Source of the DNA: Adiantum capillus-veneris
Lineage: Eukaryota > Streptophyta > Polypodiopsida > Polypodiales > Pteridaceae
NCBI GenBank assembly: GCA_014529385.2
Contig: CM043963.1
Span: 3,041,001 to 3,105,000 of the forward strand
DNA: 64,000 nucleotides
Direction: 5' to 3'
Shown here: in pieces, positions 41,602-52,751 of the stretch
How the letters are laid out: the number at the start of each line of letters is the position of its first letter
Position numbering within the stretch: the first letter of the stretch is position 1
The notes under the pieces: generated by a model
Seen by the model: the letters and a program-made list of their open reading frames with translations, nothing else
Databases searched by the model: none
Told to the model about the DNA's origin: nothing
Program-made: the position numbers and the translations under genes

Positions 41602-44600
41602 ATGGCTGACAATATTAAAGAGAGTGAAATTAATGTTGATAACTTTGATTTTGCTCATGAGCAAGCTACTAATGATGCTTCAATGCTTGTTAATTATCTT
41701 GTTTCTAGGCTTCAACAAGCCATGGGCAATCCATCTCTCCAAAGTGAAGTGCAACGGCAGCTCCGTGCTCACGGGATTCTCCAAGTTCATCACCATGACG
41801 AGAGAACACCTAGGAAGCCTCCTTGTGAGACTACCAAAAGAGGTCTCTCTCCGATTCGGGAAGAAGAAGAGAATCCATATGAAGGGCTCAAGAACTTACT
41901 TCTTGATGATGCATCTCCTTCCCAAAGGAGAACTCAAGAGCCTCCACCGAAGGAACGAGAAAGAAGCGAGTCTCCCGCCACCTCGGCGGAGATGGCTCCA
42001 CGAAGACGGCGGGCTAAACGCTCTCCATCACCACCAAAGCGGAGAAGACCATCACACTCTTCTCCACGCCATAATTCAAAGAGGGATGATAAAAAGCAAG
42101 AGAAGAAAAAGGCGAGAAAGAGGACACCCTCTTCTCCATCTTCTTCATCCTCTTCCTCTTATGAAAGCTATGGTGAAGATGACAAAGATCAAGACAAGAA
42201 AAAGGCGAGAAAGAGGTCACCCTCTTCTCCATCTTCTTCAAATTCTTCATCTTCTGAAGAAAGTGATGGTGCAACTTTTGAACCATCAAAAAGAAGAGGC
42301 CATAGGAAATCCTATGCCGCATGGAAGAGGTCGTCCAAGCTGAAGAAATTCAAAGAGGGAGGGAAGAGCATCTCTTTCCTTACCTATGATGGCACCTTCG
42401 GTGCTACAGACAAAGTTTTGGCCTTTATCCAGCAATTCGATGCGGCGTTTGGAGATGAGGGCTTCACGGAGTCCTCTAAGCTACGCCATGTAGCTATGCA
42501 CTTTCAAAAGTCCGCCAGACAATGGTGGTCTAGCCTACGAGCCAACGGTGAAGCTCCACGAACATGGAAGGCTTTAAGAGCTTCCATTATGAAGCAGTTT
42601 TTGGCCACCGATGCCAAAGACAAAGTACTCACCGAATGGCGAAGCTTAAAGCTCTCTCCCAATGAATCCATCCACAAATATGTAGACAAGTTTTGGGACC
42701 TACAACTCAAAGCCACTGTCTTCAAAAAGTTGGATTTTGGAGAGCAAAAGCAACAATTTTGTGCGGGCTTAACCGAAGAAATGGCGGAGTATGTCAACTC
42801 CCAAAGGCCACGTACCATATCGGCGGTAATACACCATACTATGGTGGCCTCGCGAATCAATTTCCAAACGGGGGGTAAAAGAAATAATAAGCCCCCGGAA
42901 AACAAGGGTTCCAATGAGCCTAAGGGGAAGGACAATGTCCAAAAGTCTCCTAAGGGCAATTCCAACAAAGCTAAAGAGAAGGGAGTTTACAAAGGAAAGA
43001 ATAAACTCTCTCCTGAAGAGCTTGAGCGTTATCGTAAAGATAACCGGTGTTTCAAGTGCGGCGAACAAGGGCATGCGTACCGCGCTTGTCCCCAAAAGAA
43101 CAACCGCCAAGATCCTCCTAGAGCTTCTTTGGTTGAAATCCAAGAGGAGGAGATTCACCAAACTCATCACAAAGGATCTCCTCTATGCCATGCTTGGGGA
43201 AAGGTAAGAGAACATGATGCTTTTATTCTCTTTGACCCTGGTTCTACTCACAATTTCATATCTATGGAGTTAGCCACCAAGCTAGGCATACAATCCTACG
43301 AGATGGGAGATATCCTACCCGCAGACAGTGCCTTCAAGGGGCAAGAAGCTTCAGTCACTCCCTTAATCGGGAAATTGAGGCTTCATGTCCAAGGCTATGT
43401 GGACAAAGAGGATTTCTTTATCTCTCCTCTCAAGCATGAGGATGTAATCCTAGGGGCACCATGGTTTGACCGTCTGGCTGCCCATGTTAAATTTCCTGAA
43501 AGGAGAATCTCCTTTAAGTTCAGGGAAAAGGACATGTATATAGATGCTAGGGAGATGGGTAACACCATCCCCATTGTACATACACCAGCTTTCAACAAGT
43601 CAATAAAGAGCTCTATTTCCGTGTACATGATTTTTGTTAAAGATTCTCAAAATGAACCTAATGCTTTAGCAAAAGAAAATAAAAGTAACCAAAAGGAATT
43701 AGAGTTATCCAATTTTCTCAAGGGGTTTCAAGATGTCTTTATTGACGACATCCCTTGTGAGCTACCTCCTAAACGAGGTAATGACGACCATGCAATTGAA
43801 CTTCTTCCAGGAAGTTCACCGCCTAACAAACCTCCTTATAGAGTTTCTCAAGCTCAACAAGAGGAGATTATGCGGCAAGTGCATGAGTTAATTGAGAAGG
43901 GCATGGTTAGGCCTAGCTCATCTCCATTTTGCTCACCTGTGCTATTAGTGCAAAAGAAAGACGGCACATATCGTATGTGTGTCGACTATAGAGCACTAAA
44001 TAGGATCACTATCAAGAATAGGTTTCCCGTTCCACGGGTAGAAGACCTATTTGATAAGCTACAAGGATCGACCTACTTCAGTAGGATTGACCTAAAAAGT
44101 GGCTATCATCAAATAAGGATAGTTGATCAAGACATTGTAAAGACCGCATTTCGTACTACATTTGGTCTTTACGAATACATTGTCATGCCTTTTGGCTTGA
44201 CTAATGCACCAGCCACATTTAACCGCTTGATGGAGAAGCTGTTCAGGCCTCATCGAACCTTCACTGGAGTGTTCTTTGATGATATTATCATCTACTCTAA
44301 TTCATTAGAGGAACATAAGCAACACCTCCAGGTAATATTTCAAGTTTTAAGAGAGAATAAACTTTATGTTAATCGAAAGAAAAGTGAATTTTTCTTGCAA
44401 GAGATTCAATATTTAGGTCACATTATCTCTCAAGATGGAATCCAAATGGATCCATCCAAGTTAGAGGTAATAAAAGGATGGCCTAAACCAAGGAATCTTC
44501 ATGAACTAAGAAGCTTTATAGGTATGTGTGCATACTATAGACGCTTCATAGAAAAGTTCTCACAAATTGCGGGACCATTACATGACCTAACAAAGAAAAA

Positions 44601-46551
44601 TGTTAGGTATACGTGGTCTGCTAAGGAGAACAATGCTTTCGAAAAGCTTAAAGAAAAGCTTATCTCTCAACCTGTGCTTACACTACCGGATCTCTCAAAA
44701 CCATTTGAGGTCCAATGTGATGCTTGTGGTGATTGCCTTGGGGCTGTTTTGCTCCAAGAAGGGCACGCCATAGGCTATGAGAGTCGAAGGCTCGACCCTG
44801 TTGAGCAAGCTCTAGGCATATACGAAAAAGAACTCCTTGCAGTTCTACATGCCTTAGACTCATGGAAGCACTATTTATTGGGGACTCCTTTCATTCTGCG
44901 AACGGATCACCAAAGTCTTAAGTACTTCATGACGCAGACCAAGCTCTCCGACAAACAAATGAGGTGGGCAAATTTCCTTTCGCAATTTCATTTTCATATT
45001 GCTCACATTGCTGGCAAGCATAATCAAGTAGCCGATGCACTCTCAAGACGACCGAGAGTGAATGCGGTTTCCATAGCAACTCACAATGATCTATCTTTAA
45101 TGATAGATGAGTATGCTATTGATTCCGATTTTAGAGATGTGATTTCAGCCCTTGCCTTAGGGAAGAAAGAAGAACCATTTACTTTACAAGATGGCTATCT
45201 TCTCTATGGCAATAGACTATGCGTTACTAACTCACTACGTGAGAAAGTAATGTATGAATCTCATGCTCCCCCATATGCGGGGCATAGAGGGATTCAGTCT
45301 ACTCTAAAGGGAATTGAAACATATTTCTATTGGCCTACCATGAAAGTGAACATACATGAGTATGTTTCCAAATGTGTGGTATGTCAAAAGACAAAATTTG
45401 ATAGAGGGAAGCAACTTGGATTGCTTCAACCCTTGCCAATCCCTAATTCACCATGGGAGAGCATATCCATGGATTTTATCTTTGGATTGCCTAAGTCTAT
45501 CCATGGGAATACGGGAATATGGACGATAGTAGACAGGTTCAGTAAACAAGCTCATTTTATACCTGTCAAAAAGACTATCAAAGCCCATCAAATGGCAACC
45601 CTCTTCATTTCGCAAATTTTCAAGTACCATGGCTTGCCAATGTCCATAGTGTCGGATAGAGATCCTAGAATGACCAGTAATTTCTGGAAGGGTCTCTTTG
45701 AGAATTTAGGAACAAGGCTAAACTTCTCTTCGGCCTATCATCCACAAACTGATGGCCAAAGTGAAATAGCTAACCTAACTATTCTCGATCTACTAAAAGC
45801 CTATGTAACGGAAGTAGATCAAAGATCCCAATGGGAGAAGTACTTACCCTTAGTAGAGTATGCTTACAATAACACTGTACATACTTCTACAGGAAAAGCA
45901 CCTTTCGAGGTAATTGAGGGAAGATCAAAAAGTCCCTTGCTACTTAAGGTACATGGGAAGATCTTCGCTGCAGATGAGTATAGCCGAGACCTACAAGAAT
46001 CTTTCCAAAAGATTAAGGATGCTATCTCTATCTCACAGCAAAGGCAAAAGGCTGCTGCTGACAAGCACAGAAGAGCCCAAGCCTTTAAAGAAAACGATTG
46101 GGTCTTGTTAAAGTTTCCCAAGGCTCGATTAAGGCACACTACGGGCAAGAATCCTACGGGCCACCAAAAGTACTATGCTAAACTAGCAAAAAGGTACTAT
46201 GGTCCCTTCCAGATTCTTAGGCCAATCAATGAGATGGCCTATCAACTTAAGTTGCCCAATCATTGGCTCATACACAATGCTTTTCATGTGAGCCTCTTAA
46301 AGCCTTACAAAGGAGAGCCACCTCAAGAACCAACTATTGAAGACCCACCGGAGATCGAGGACCACGAGGAGGTGCTGCAGCCCGAGTCCATTCTCCGACA
46401 TGAAGACAAGGTATTAAGAGGCGGTAAGACTATCAGACGATATCTTATTAAGTTTAAGAATTATCCTTTTGAAGATGCTAGATGGATGCAAGGCATACAA
46501 TTAAAGGATAACCTAAACCTTGTCAATGCTTACAATGCTTCCCAAGAGTAA
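41602..46551 (+). CDS. Element G gag-pol polyprotein (intact, 1649 codons)
   Basis: Domains in order: an unusual Ser/Arg/Lys-rich N-terminal region (about residues 75-230), Retrotrans_gag capsid (about 250-420; HFQKSARQWWSSL, EWRSLKLSPNESIHKYVDKF), CCHC knuckle CFKCGEQGHAYRAC (about 483), protease with FDPGSTHNFIS (Asp ~545), RT (about 760-940; YRMCVDYRALNRIT, YFSRIDLKSGYHQI, VFFDDIIIYS with Asp pair ~893), RNase H (CDACGDCLGAVLL ~1040; DALSRRP), and integrase (zinc region ~1220-1265, catalytic Asp ~1290, Asp ~1350 and Glu ~1387). A GPFQI/HNAFHVSLLKPY region follows, with a C-terminal chromodomain-like segment (~1594-1640; YLIKFKNYPFEDARWM). All catalytic residues looked for are present. The chromodomain would steer integration to particular chromatin. 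The ATG is the first in frame after the leader. Confidence 0.95.
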   Translation: MADNIKESEINVDNFDFAHEQATNDASMLVNYLVSRLQQAMGNPSLQSEVQRQLRAHGILQVHHHDERTPRKPPCETTKRGLSPIREEEENPYEGLKNLLLDDASPSQRRTQEPPPKERERSESPATSAEMAPRRRRAKRSPSPPKRRRPSHSSPRHNSKRDDKKQEKKKARKRTPSSPSSSSSSSYESYGEDDKDQDKKKARKRSPSSPSSSNSSSSEESDGATFEPSKRRGHRKSYAAWKRSSKLKKFKEGGKSISFLTYDGTFGATDKVLAFIQQFDAAFGDEGFTESSKLRHVAMHFQKSARQWWSSLRANGEAPRTWKALRASIMKQFLATDAKDKVLTEWRSLKLSPNESIHKYVDKFWDLQLKATVFKKLDFGEQKQQFCAGLTEEMAEYVNSQRPRTISAVIHHTMVASRINFQTGGKRNNKPPENKGSNEPKGKDNVQKSPKGNSNKAKEKGVYKGKNKLSPEELERYRKDNRCFKCGEQGHAYRACPQKNNRQDPPRASLVEIQEEEIHQTHHKGSPLCHAWGKVREHDAFILFDPGSTHNFISMELATKLGIQSYEMGDILPADSAFKGQEASVTPLIGKLRLHVQGYVDKEDFFISPLKHEDVILGAPWFDRLAAHVKFPERRISFKFREKDMYIDAREMGNTIPIVHTPAFNKSIKSSISVYMIFVKDSQNEPNALAKENKSNQKELELSNFLKGFQDVFIDDIPCELPPKRGNDDHAIELLPGSSPPNKPPYRVSQAQQEEIMRQVHELIEKGMVRPSSSPFCSPVLLVQKKDGTYRMCVDYRALNRITIKNRFPVPRVEDLFDKLQGSTYFSRIDLKSGYHQIRIVDQDIVKTAFRTTFGLYEYIVMPFGLTNAPATFNRLMEKLFRPHRTFTGVFFDDIIIYSNSLEEHKQHLQVIFQVLRENKLYVNRKKSEFFLQEIQYLGHIISQDGIQMDPSKLEVIKGWPKPRNLHELRSFIGMCAYYRRFIEKFSQIAGPLHDLTKKNVRYTWSAKENNAFEKLKEKLISQPVLTLPDLSKPFEVQCDACGDCLGAVLLQEGHAIGYESRRLDPVEQALGIYEKELLAVLHALDSWKHYLLGTPFILRTDHQSLKYFMTQTKLSDKQMRWANFLSQFHFHIAHIAGKHNQVADALSRRPRVNAVSIATHNDLSLMIDEYAIDSDFRDVISALALGKKEEPFTLQDGYLLYGNRLCVTNSLREKVMYESHAPPYAGHRGIQSTLKGIETYFYWPTMKVNIHEYVSKCVVCQKTKFDRGKQLGLLQPLPIPNSPWESISMDFIFGLPKSIHGNTGIWTIVDRFSKQAHFIPVKKTIKAHQMATLFISQIFKYHGLPMSIVSDRDPRMTSNFWKGLFENLGTRLNFSSAYHPQTDGQSEIANLTILDLLKAYVTEVDQRSQWEKYLPLVEYAYNNTVHTSTGKAPFEVIEGRSKSPLLLKVHGKIFAADEYSRDLQESFQKIKDAISISQQRQKAAADKHRRAQAFKENDWVLLKFPKARLRHTTGKNPTGHQKYYAKLAKRYYGPFQILRPINEMAYQLKLPNHWLIHNAFHVSLLKPYKGEPPQEPTIEDPPEIEDHEEVLQPESILRHEDKVLRGGKTIRRYLIKFKNYPFEDARWMQGIQLKDNLNLVNAYNASQE

Positions 46552-46913
46552 GCAAATGTACAAAATGTTAAAAAAAAATGAACAAAAATTTTTGTCTTAT
46601 AAGACTCTCTTTTTCTTGATTTGTGCACAAAAATGAAGTAGTATGCATGCTTAGATCAAGTTTGCGGGGACGACGTCTCCCAAACACCAAAGTAGAGCTT
46701 GTCACTCTACTATGGAAGACTGATAGGACTAATGTACAGACATGCTTGCGGCAGCCTCAGGCTCTCAAGCGCCAAATGGACTAGTCATCCATTATGGAAT
46801 GATGTCGTAGGGTAACATAGGGATCCTCTACCCGCTAAGAAAAGGACTCATGTATATGCTTTATCTTCTCTACACCATAGTCGAGGACGACTATGATTTC
46901 AAGAGAGAGGTAA
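46552..46913 (+). other. Element G 3' spacer and polypurine tract
   Basis: It is noncoding after the gag-pol stop. It ends with AAGAGAGAGG (46901-46910) directly before the 3' LTR, the expected plus-strand primer. Confidence 0.8.
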
Positions 46914-48508
46914 TGTCATAATAATCAATATCTAATTCTCCTAAATGATTTTCTCATATTAAACTGATCATTTAATGTGGGGAAGTGCCAAGGGAGAAAA
47001 AGCTAGAATATTGGTTAAGTTAGCAGACCGGCCACAGTAGGGATCCAAAGGAGGGAAAATAGGGATCCAAAGAGGGGGCCATCTGCAAAAGAGCCATGTG
47101 AAACAACGGGCTAAAAAGACCCTAAGGTTCAGCCCATTAAGACTTCCAAAATGCTAAGGTTCCAAAATTCAAAGGTTGTGTCCAAAGGTTAACCTTAGGG
47201 AAAATTGGATGCTTAGTGTGTACCCAAAAAGTCTTTCTGCATCCCTACATGGGAGGGGGCGAGCCCCAAAGCTAGGGGATGAGAGAGAAAACCACACACA
47301 CACACACACAGGCTCCCTTTACACAAAGGGAATGAGGGACACATGTCAGCTTCTAGGCCAGATGCCCACAAGGTGTGCCCAATTCCTATTGGAAGACCCT
47401 TGAAGTGGACCAATGAGAATTAAGCTAGAGTAAATCTAGTTTAATTAATTTAAAAACATTTAATAAAAGAAACCAATAAGAATTAAGTGTCCTAGAAGAC
47501 TATTGGGCAGTCTCCCAAGGGGTCCAATGAGCATTCAGAAGCCCCATGGCTTGCCTGATTCCTATTGGCCAGGAGGCAAAGGGGTCCAATGAGAGTTTAG
47601 TTTAATTATTTAATTATCTAAAGCTCTCACAAAAGGGGAAAGGGGGACACATGTCAGAAGGCTATCACTTATGCTGCTTAATTCCTATTGGCTTGACCTG
47701 GGGAGGTCCAATGAGGAAAAAGCCAGCCTAACTTAGCAGCTAGGGCTCGCCCAAGAGAGAGAGGGGGCTGATTTTTGCTTGGCATTCACTCACACACTCT
47801 CACACTTGACCATGTGTGAAGGGAAAACACTCTATCTCCTCCCAAGCTTTAATGGAGAGCTCATCACCTACTCCAAGCTTGTGAGATAGAAGCCTACATC
47901 AACACCCTCTTGGCATGTGGATGCAAATCCAACCAAGAGCCAAGCTTCAATGCATGCTCATCTTCTCTACCAAGCTAATTACTAAGCTAAGCTATGCTAA
48001 TATGAGTGATTATGTGAGGAGATGTACTTCTTTCTCGTAAGATACTTCTTTTTCCTCTCAATCTACTCTCATACCCTGCTAGCTCTCACCATCTTCGAAG
48101 GTGTGTGAGGTCTTGGGTCTGAGAACGGGGATAATTCAAGTTGTGTTTGATTAAGTGTTTTTTGCTTGGTGTATGAAGCTTCCATCTTCATTGCACTAGC
48201 TAGTCTTGAAGGAACACAAAGAATTGTATTGTACAATGTCTCTCTTGATGGGAGAAACCATAATACAAAGCCTTTTGGAGGGGGGACCGGCTCCATGCAA
48301 ATCCGGTCCTCAACTGTTGTCAATAGCTTAATTGCTCTCTCTCTTTTGAAAGTATTGTCGATGCTATCTAACTAGGTGTTATGCTTTTTGTTGCTCTCTC
48401 CACCCAAGCACTCTTGTAATTCTCATTAGGAATCTATTCTAATGAAATGCCCACTATGTTCATGCTAATTTCCGCTCCAAATAAGATTTTAGGCCATTAA
48501 ATGTTACA
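46914..48508 (+). repeat. 3' LTR of element G
   Basis: It is almost identical to 39589-41184. Observed differences: one extra CA unit near 47295, cacaaaggg versus cacagaggg, one base fewer at agcttctagg, and two bases fewer at gggctcgccc. Confidence 0.95.
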
Positions 48509-48510
48509 TT

Positions 48511-48848
48511 GAAACCCACGAAGGAGAAGGCCTCAAATAAAAGGAAACGATGACATCCACATAATGTTCAGATATGCAAGCCAATTCACAAGCACAAAGC
48601 GTTGGCAAGAAGTAGGGTGCACCCAAGCTAGTTGGTGACCCATTCTAGAGGAGGGATGGAAGGGAAGTGGCTGGATTCCAACCCACTTTCAGTAACATAC
48701 CTAAATTTTTTGGAAGGAAAATGGGTGGATTCTAACCTGGTTTCAAGAATATACTTGAAAATTTTAGCAACATACCTGAAATTTTGGAAACATTCCAAAA
48801 TTCAAGAAAATGGGAAGGAAATGGAGACAATGGAAACAACCCCAAATT
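48511..48848 (+). other. Element H internal region, right part
   Basis: Sequence between G and the right H repeat. It contains two related ~75-bp stretches (ggctggattccaacccac near 48672 and gggtggattctaacctgg near 48723) and A/G-rich text near the right end that could be a purine tract. No gene. Confidence 0.45.
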
Positions 48849-49272
48849 GGGAAGTCAGACTAGCAGCGGAGCTAGTAAATACCGAGCCTAGTTACTGCAG
48901 TAATGCGCAGCGGACAGTCAGTCAAAGGCCCAATCCATCAGTTATAAATATGACCCATTACACATTTGATTGGATCTATAGTCATCTATTGGATCTATTG
49001 TTGTCTATTCCTATTCCTGGAGCTTGTTGTGCTCTTGTACTCTCTTGTCATTAAGCTTAGAGAATTCTTTTGACTCATGCTATTGTACTTATTACCAAAT
49101 GTACTTATCGAAATATATTCTAGTTCCAGTTCTAGTATCAATCTCACGTTTTCCTTTCAGTTCTTCCTTTGTCTTTGTTTGATTTGGTGATTGAAGTCTG
49201 CTTGCCTGAAGAGGTTTAGCTAACTCTACTAACTTAACCTCTGGAATAGCTGTCAGAAGTGCAACTCAATCC
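48849..49272 (+). repeat. Right LTR-like repeat of element H
   Basis: 424 bases aligning with 33876-34132, including gggaagtcag at the start and ctggaatagctgt near the end. It is longer than the left copy by an internal stretch (about 49018-49190). Confidence 0.55.
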
Positions 49273-49402
49273 AAGGCCTACTAAAATAGAGAGGGTACAA
49301 GGTTTTTGATGTTTGGGGAGGAGGGGGCAAGGCTTTTGGACACTAGTGCGAGAGTGGGCACCTTGTAAACGCTAAACGCTCTACAATTTGCAATACAAAC
49401 AT

Positions 49403-49452
49403 GATGTGATTTGTTGACAATGTAGCATAGGGGCTACTCAATGAGAGAGAGA

Positions 49453-49516
<64 letters not shown>

Positions 49517-49553
49517 TGATTTGTTGACAATGTAGCATAGGGGCTACTCAATG
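49403..49553. repeat. 41-bp direct repeats flanking a (GA)n tract
   Basis: Perfect 41-bp copies at 49403-49443 and 49513-49553 (starting gatgtgatttgttgac) enclose a 70-bp GA run (49444-49513) with one gggag interruption near its start. The structure resembles a target duplication around an insertion made only of GA, or a repeat-driven tandem duplication. Confidence 0.95.
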
Positions 49554-49737
49554 GGGGATGTGTCCACGAAGATCAGATATGACCCATGGGACCAAAAACA
49601 AAGCATAACAATCGCTCCAAGTATGTGTGGACGTTTGATACATATTAGTTAAGGATTGAGGGTCCATCAAAAGCATGGAAGAAAATAGAAAAAAATAACC
49701 TAAACAAACAACCTAAGGGGGCTCAGGCAAGGAGATA

Positions 49738-50254
49738 TCTGGTTTGGGAGTTCGAAATTCTTGGATGATGGCTTTACCACCTCGATATATTGCCCATTTA
49801 CCTTGCTTGTGGGCTTCGTGCATCGTCTTGAGTTCTCTTGCTTTCATCTTGAGTTGCGTCGTGGTTAATTCTTCGGCGATTCAAAGCTTTGTTCCCTTCA
49901 AGAGTCACGATTGGCATAGCAACTTGACCCACTCCTCTTTGTCCTTGAAAGTGAGGATAAATTGCTTGGGTGTCACATGCCTATGCGTGTCGTTGATCCA
50001 AGAAACACATTCGGACTTGATCTCAACTGGTTGAAGAATGTCATTAAGTTTGGTGATGGCTTCTTCAAGGGTGTCTTTGTCATTTCACCATGGTGTGTGG
50101 AGCCCCCCAATCCAGACCTTGAGGGCAAGAGATTCTTGTAGTCGGCACACTTGTAGGGCGGCTTGAATTTTGGTGTCAATATTTTCATGGGCTTCCTCGT
50201 GAGCTTTCTTTTGGACTTCGATGACACTCTTGGCGAGGGGAAATTTGACTTCAT
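49738..50254 (-). pseudogene. LINE ORF1-like relic
   Basis: In the minus sense a Lys/Ala/Glu coiled coil (KSVIEVQKKAHEEAHENI) leads to a conserved-looking core ALKVWIGGLHTPW, a stop, then DTLEEAITKLNDIL and FILTFKDKEEWVKLL. After a frame change come KTMHEAHKQGKWAIYRGGKAI and RTPKPDI. Coiled coil, RNA-binding fold and C-terminal domain in this order fit a LINE ORF1 nucleic-acid chaperone; this is by pattern only. Two stops and one frameshift make it nonfunctional. No ORF2 follows to the left. Confidence 0.5.
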
Positions 50255-50259
50255 GTGCT

Positions 50260-50295
<36 letters not shown>

Positions 50296-50312
50296 GTGTG
50301 TGTGTGTGTGTG
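50260..50312. repeat. (TA)n(TG)n microsatellite
   Basis: TA repeats at about 50262-50275, then TG repeats to 50312 with one interruption. Confidence 0.95.
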
Positions 50313-51292
50313 TTTGAAATGAGAAACCTAACAATAGTTTGATTTTACAAACTATTGAACCATACAATGGAGTAGACCAGACTTGACATATGGACAAAGG
50401 CAACTTCATATGGACAAAGATAATGACATTAGGTAGAAAGATAAGCTACACGTATATAATCAACATTAGCCTGGAATACTAAGGAGTGAAGAAGTGTTTG
50501 ATGTAGAGATTCCTTTCTCCAGGTGTTGTTATTGCTGTGATCCACTTAGAAGACATCCAATCCTAGAGACAACCCTACACTAATCCTACAAGGAGAAGGA
50601 TCCAACTGTTACCTGCATCGATACAAAGGCATTCAATGAGAATTAGCTATGCTTGTGAGTATTACAGGTGTCAAAACTGGTCCAGTTGTTATTCATGTCA
50701 CACCTTCGGAATGAGCTTATAGTCTACCCTACGGACTATCATTTATTTTCACCATATACCATAGTCTAATGTATCATCAAAACCAAGAAGTACTCTTTTT
50801 TGCAAAAATTGGACAACATCTTGTTCATATTTCAAAGAAATTGTAAAAAAAAAAGGTAATTGCCATCTCTTTGAAGACCCTTACATGAGGATTAAGGTTT
50901 TTTAAGCTAAATTGGAAACCCTAAATAATCATGTAATCATTCTTTTTTAGCTTATTCAATGCCAATCATCATGTAAAAATCCAAATATAAATACTATCCT
51001 TAGTTTGGATAGTATCTTATTCTTTAAAATTCTAATGTAAGAGCATTCTCAAGGCTTTCTTTGAAGAATAAATCATCATCTAAACTATTCTAATTCAAGG
51101 GAAGTAGCCACTTGACCAAAGAATAATGTGAAATCATTTTTCAAACGTATCAACATGTCAAGTATACACAAAAATAAGAAGTCCCCTTTATAAAAATATT
51201 TGATAGCTATCATCTACCTACATGTCCTAGCTGACAAGAAGTTCATACTTTACTTAGATCTGCAAAATTGGGTAGCATCTTCTTTGTATAAG
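50313..51292. other. No recognised feature
   Basis: AT-rich sequence without long frames, repeats shared elsewhere in the window, or RNA genes that I can recognise. Confidence 0.5.
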
Positions 51293-52751
51293 CAAAATTC
51301 AAGCTATGCTAAAGTAAGCATATTTAGAGTACTTACTACTGCTTCTCTTATTCATGTGTAGAGAGGCAATTCTTATTTTCTACGTATAGGGCAAGACCAG
51401 CCCTCTAGATGTACCTGTCATTGTTGCTACTGACTCAAAACATGGAATGTTTATTTTGTGCCGCTAATAAATCAACTTAATTTTTTCCAGGATTTCATTT
51501 GTTTTAACAATAATTACAAAAAACCAATAAATATAATCTACACTACCAATGTCATTCTTTATTTAAAAATATCTTTCTAAACTACCAAATTTTAACCAAT
51601 AGTAGATGAGAAATCCAATGGTCAACATATCCAAACCCATATTCCAAAATTACTTTTTGATGATTGATGGGGACAATCTTGCCCTTTTTTTTGTACAGAA
51701 CTGTACCAAAATGATGACAAACAATGTTCTAATAAACCCAATGGTCAAAGACTTTATGTTCCAAATGGATGACCATCATTGCATTTTGTATTGTATGCCA
51801 AAAAAAACTATGTAGAGACAAGTTGCAAAATGATTATAACCTTCATTTTATAATGCAAGCAACACCTAAAATACTAGAATTCACAAGCTGTGTTTATTTA
51901 ATATTTCCCAAAAGGGAATACCGCTTCATATCTTAATGTCACCCTATATATCCAATGTTCTTCTTTCACTTCATAAGAAAATATCACTATGCTCCAAAAC
52001 CTAGCTAAAGTTTCCATGACATGAAGAATTTTGGTCATGCAAATGTTTCTGCCATAATTGTTTAGTATGTTTATAGACCAATAGATGATCTTGAAAACCA
52101 CCTTTCATATGAGAGCAAAAGAAAACTCCAAAAATATCAGTTTTATACTCTACTACAAACAAAATGTTATGAAAACCTCAATAGGCACTAGTGCCTACTT
52201 GTTTGCTCGAAGACGTCCCCATATATCTACAAAGAAGACCACAGATTTGTTTTGTTGCTTGCCGACAAGTTAGGTTATCGTACTTGATGTTTGTGCTGAT
52301 GGCAAAGCAGTATATGGGCATTAGCCAATTCCTACTATGTGTGATGATGTGTGTGTGTGCACATTGCATTTCAGCCAGAGCCAAGCAGAGTAGGTGTGTG
52401 TGCACAATTGTTGCGAGGGTGTGGATGTCTATGCACAATTGTATGTGAGAGCAGGGGAAGCTACTTTTCATTCTCTTTTATTCACTTCTGTTCGCTGAAT
52501 TAATAAGCATGCAAGTGGTAACAGTAGTGTCTCATCCTTTTCTTAGTTTGGGTTCATTAAAGTGCCTTCATATGGCAAGGTAGGATCAAATCCAGCTCTC
52601 CCTAGCAAATTCCACTTCCATGGTCAAGAGGTCGACGCATTTAGAAGCGGTAAAACATTTATGCATTTAGAGTTGCCTTGCTCGCATCGAATGAGGGACT
52701 TGCTTCCATTTACATGGTACTAATTATAGGCAATCTAGAAATAGTGTTCAT
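51293..52751. repeat. Large tandem repeat, unit 1
   Basis: 1459-bp unit beginning caaaattcaagctatgct. It repeats with high identity in the next two units. It includes TG-rich text (about 52343-52358), the motif ggtcaagaggtcgacgcatt, and a minus-strand frame of ~67 codons that is similar in unit 2 but lacks an ATG. Confidence 0.92.

Larger units (their letters stand above)
39589..48508 (+). mobile_element. Full-length Ty3/gypsy element G (chromovirus-like)
   Basis: 5' LTR 39589-41184, primer site 41186-41197, leader, a single intact gag-pol frame 41602-46551, purine tract, and 3' LTR 46914-48508. The LTRs (1596 and 1595 bp) differ by about one substitution and a few 1-2 base indels, so insertion is recent. 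Flanks are gaaaa on the left and, two bases after the 3' LTR, gaaac on the right, an imperfect target duplication. It interrupts element H. Every part needed for autonomous activity is visible. Confidence 0.95.

Noticed and set aside
41594-42343. 249-codon frame overlapping gag of element G
   Set aside because: It is the out-of-phase shadow of the low-complexity Ser/Arg-rich gag region.
51898-52101. Minus-strand frame partly conserved in repeat unit 2
   Set aside because: It starts at GTG, lacks an ATG in both units and has no domain; similarity follows from general repeat identity.
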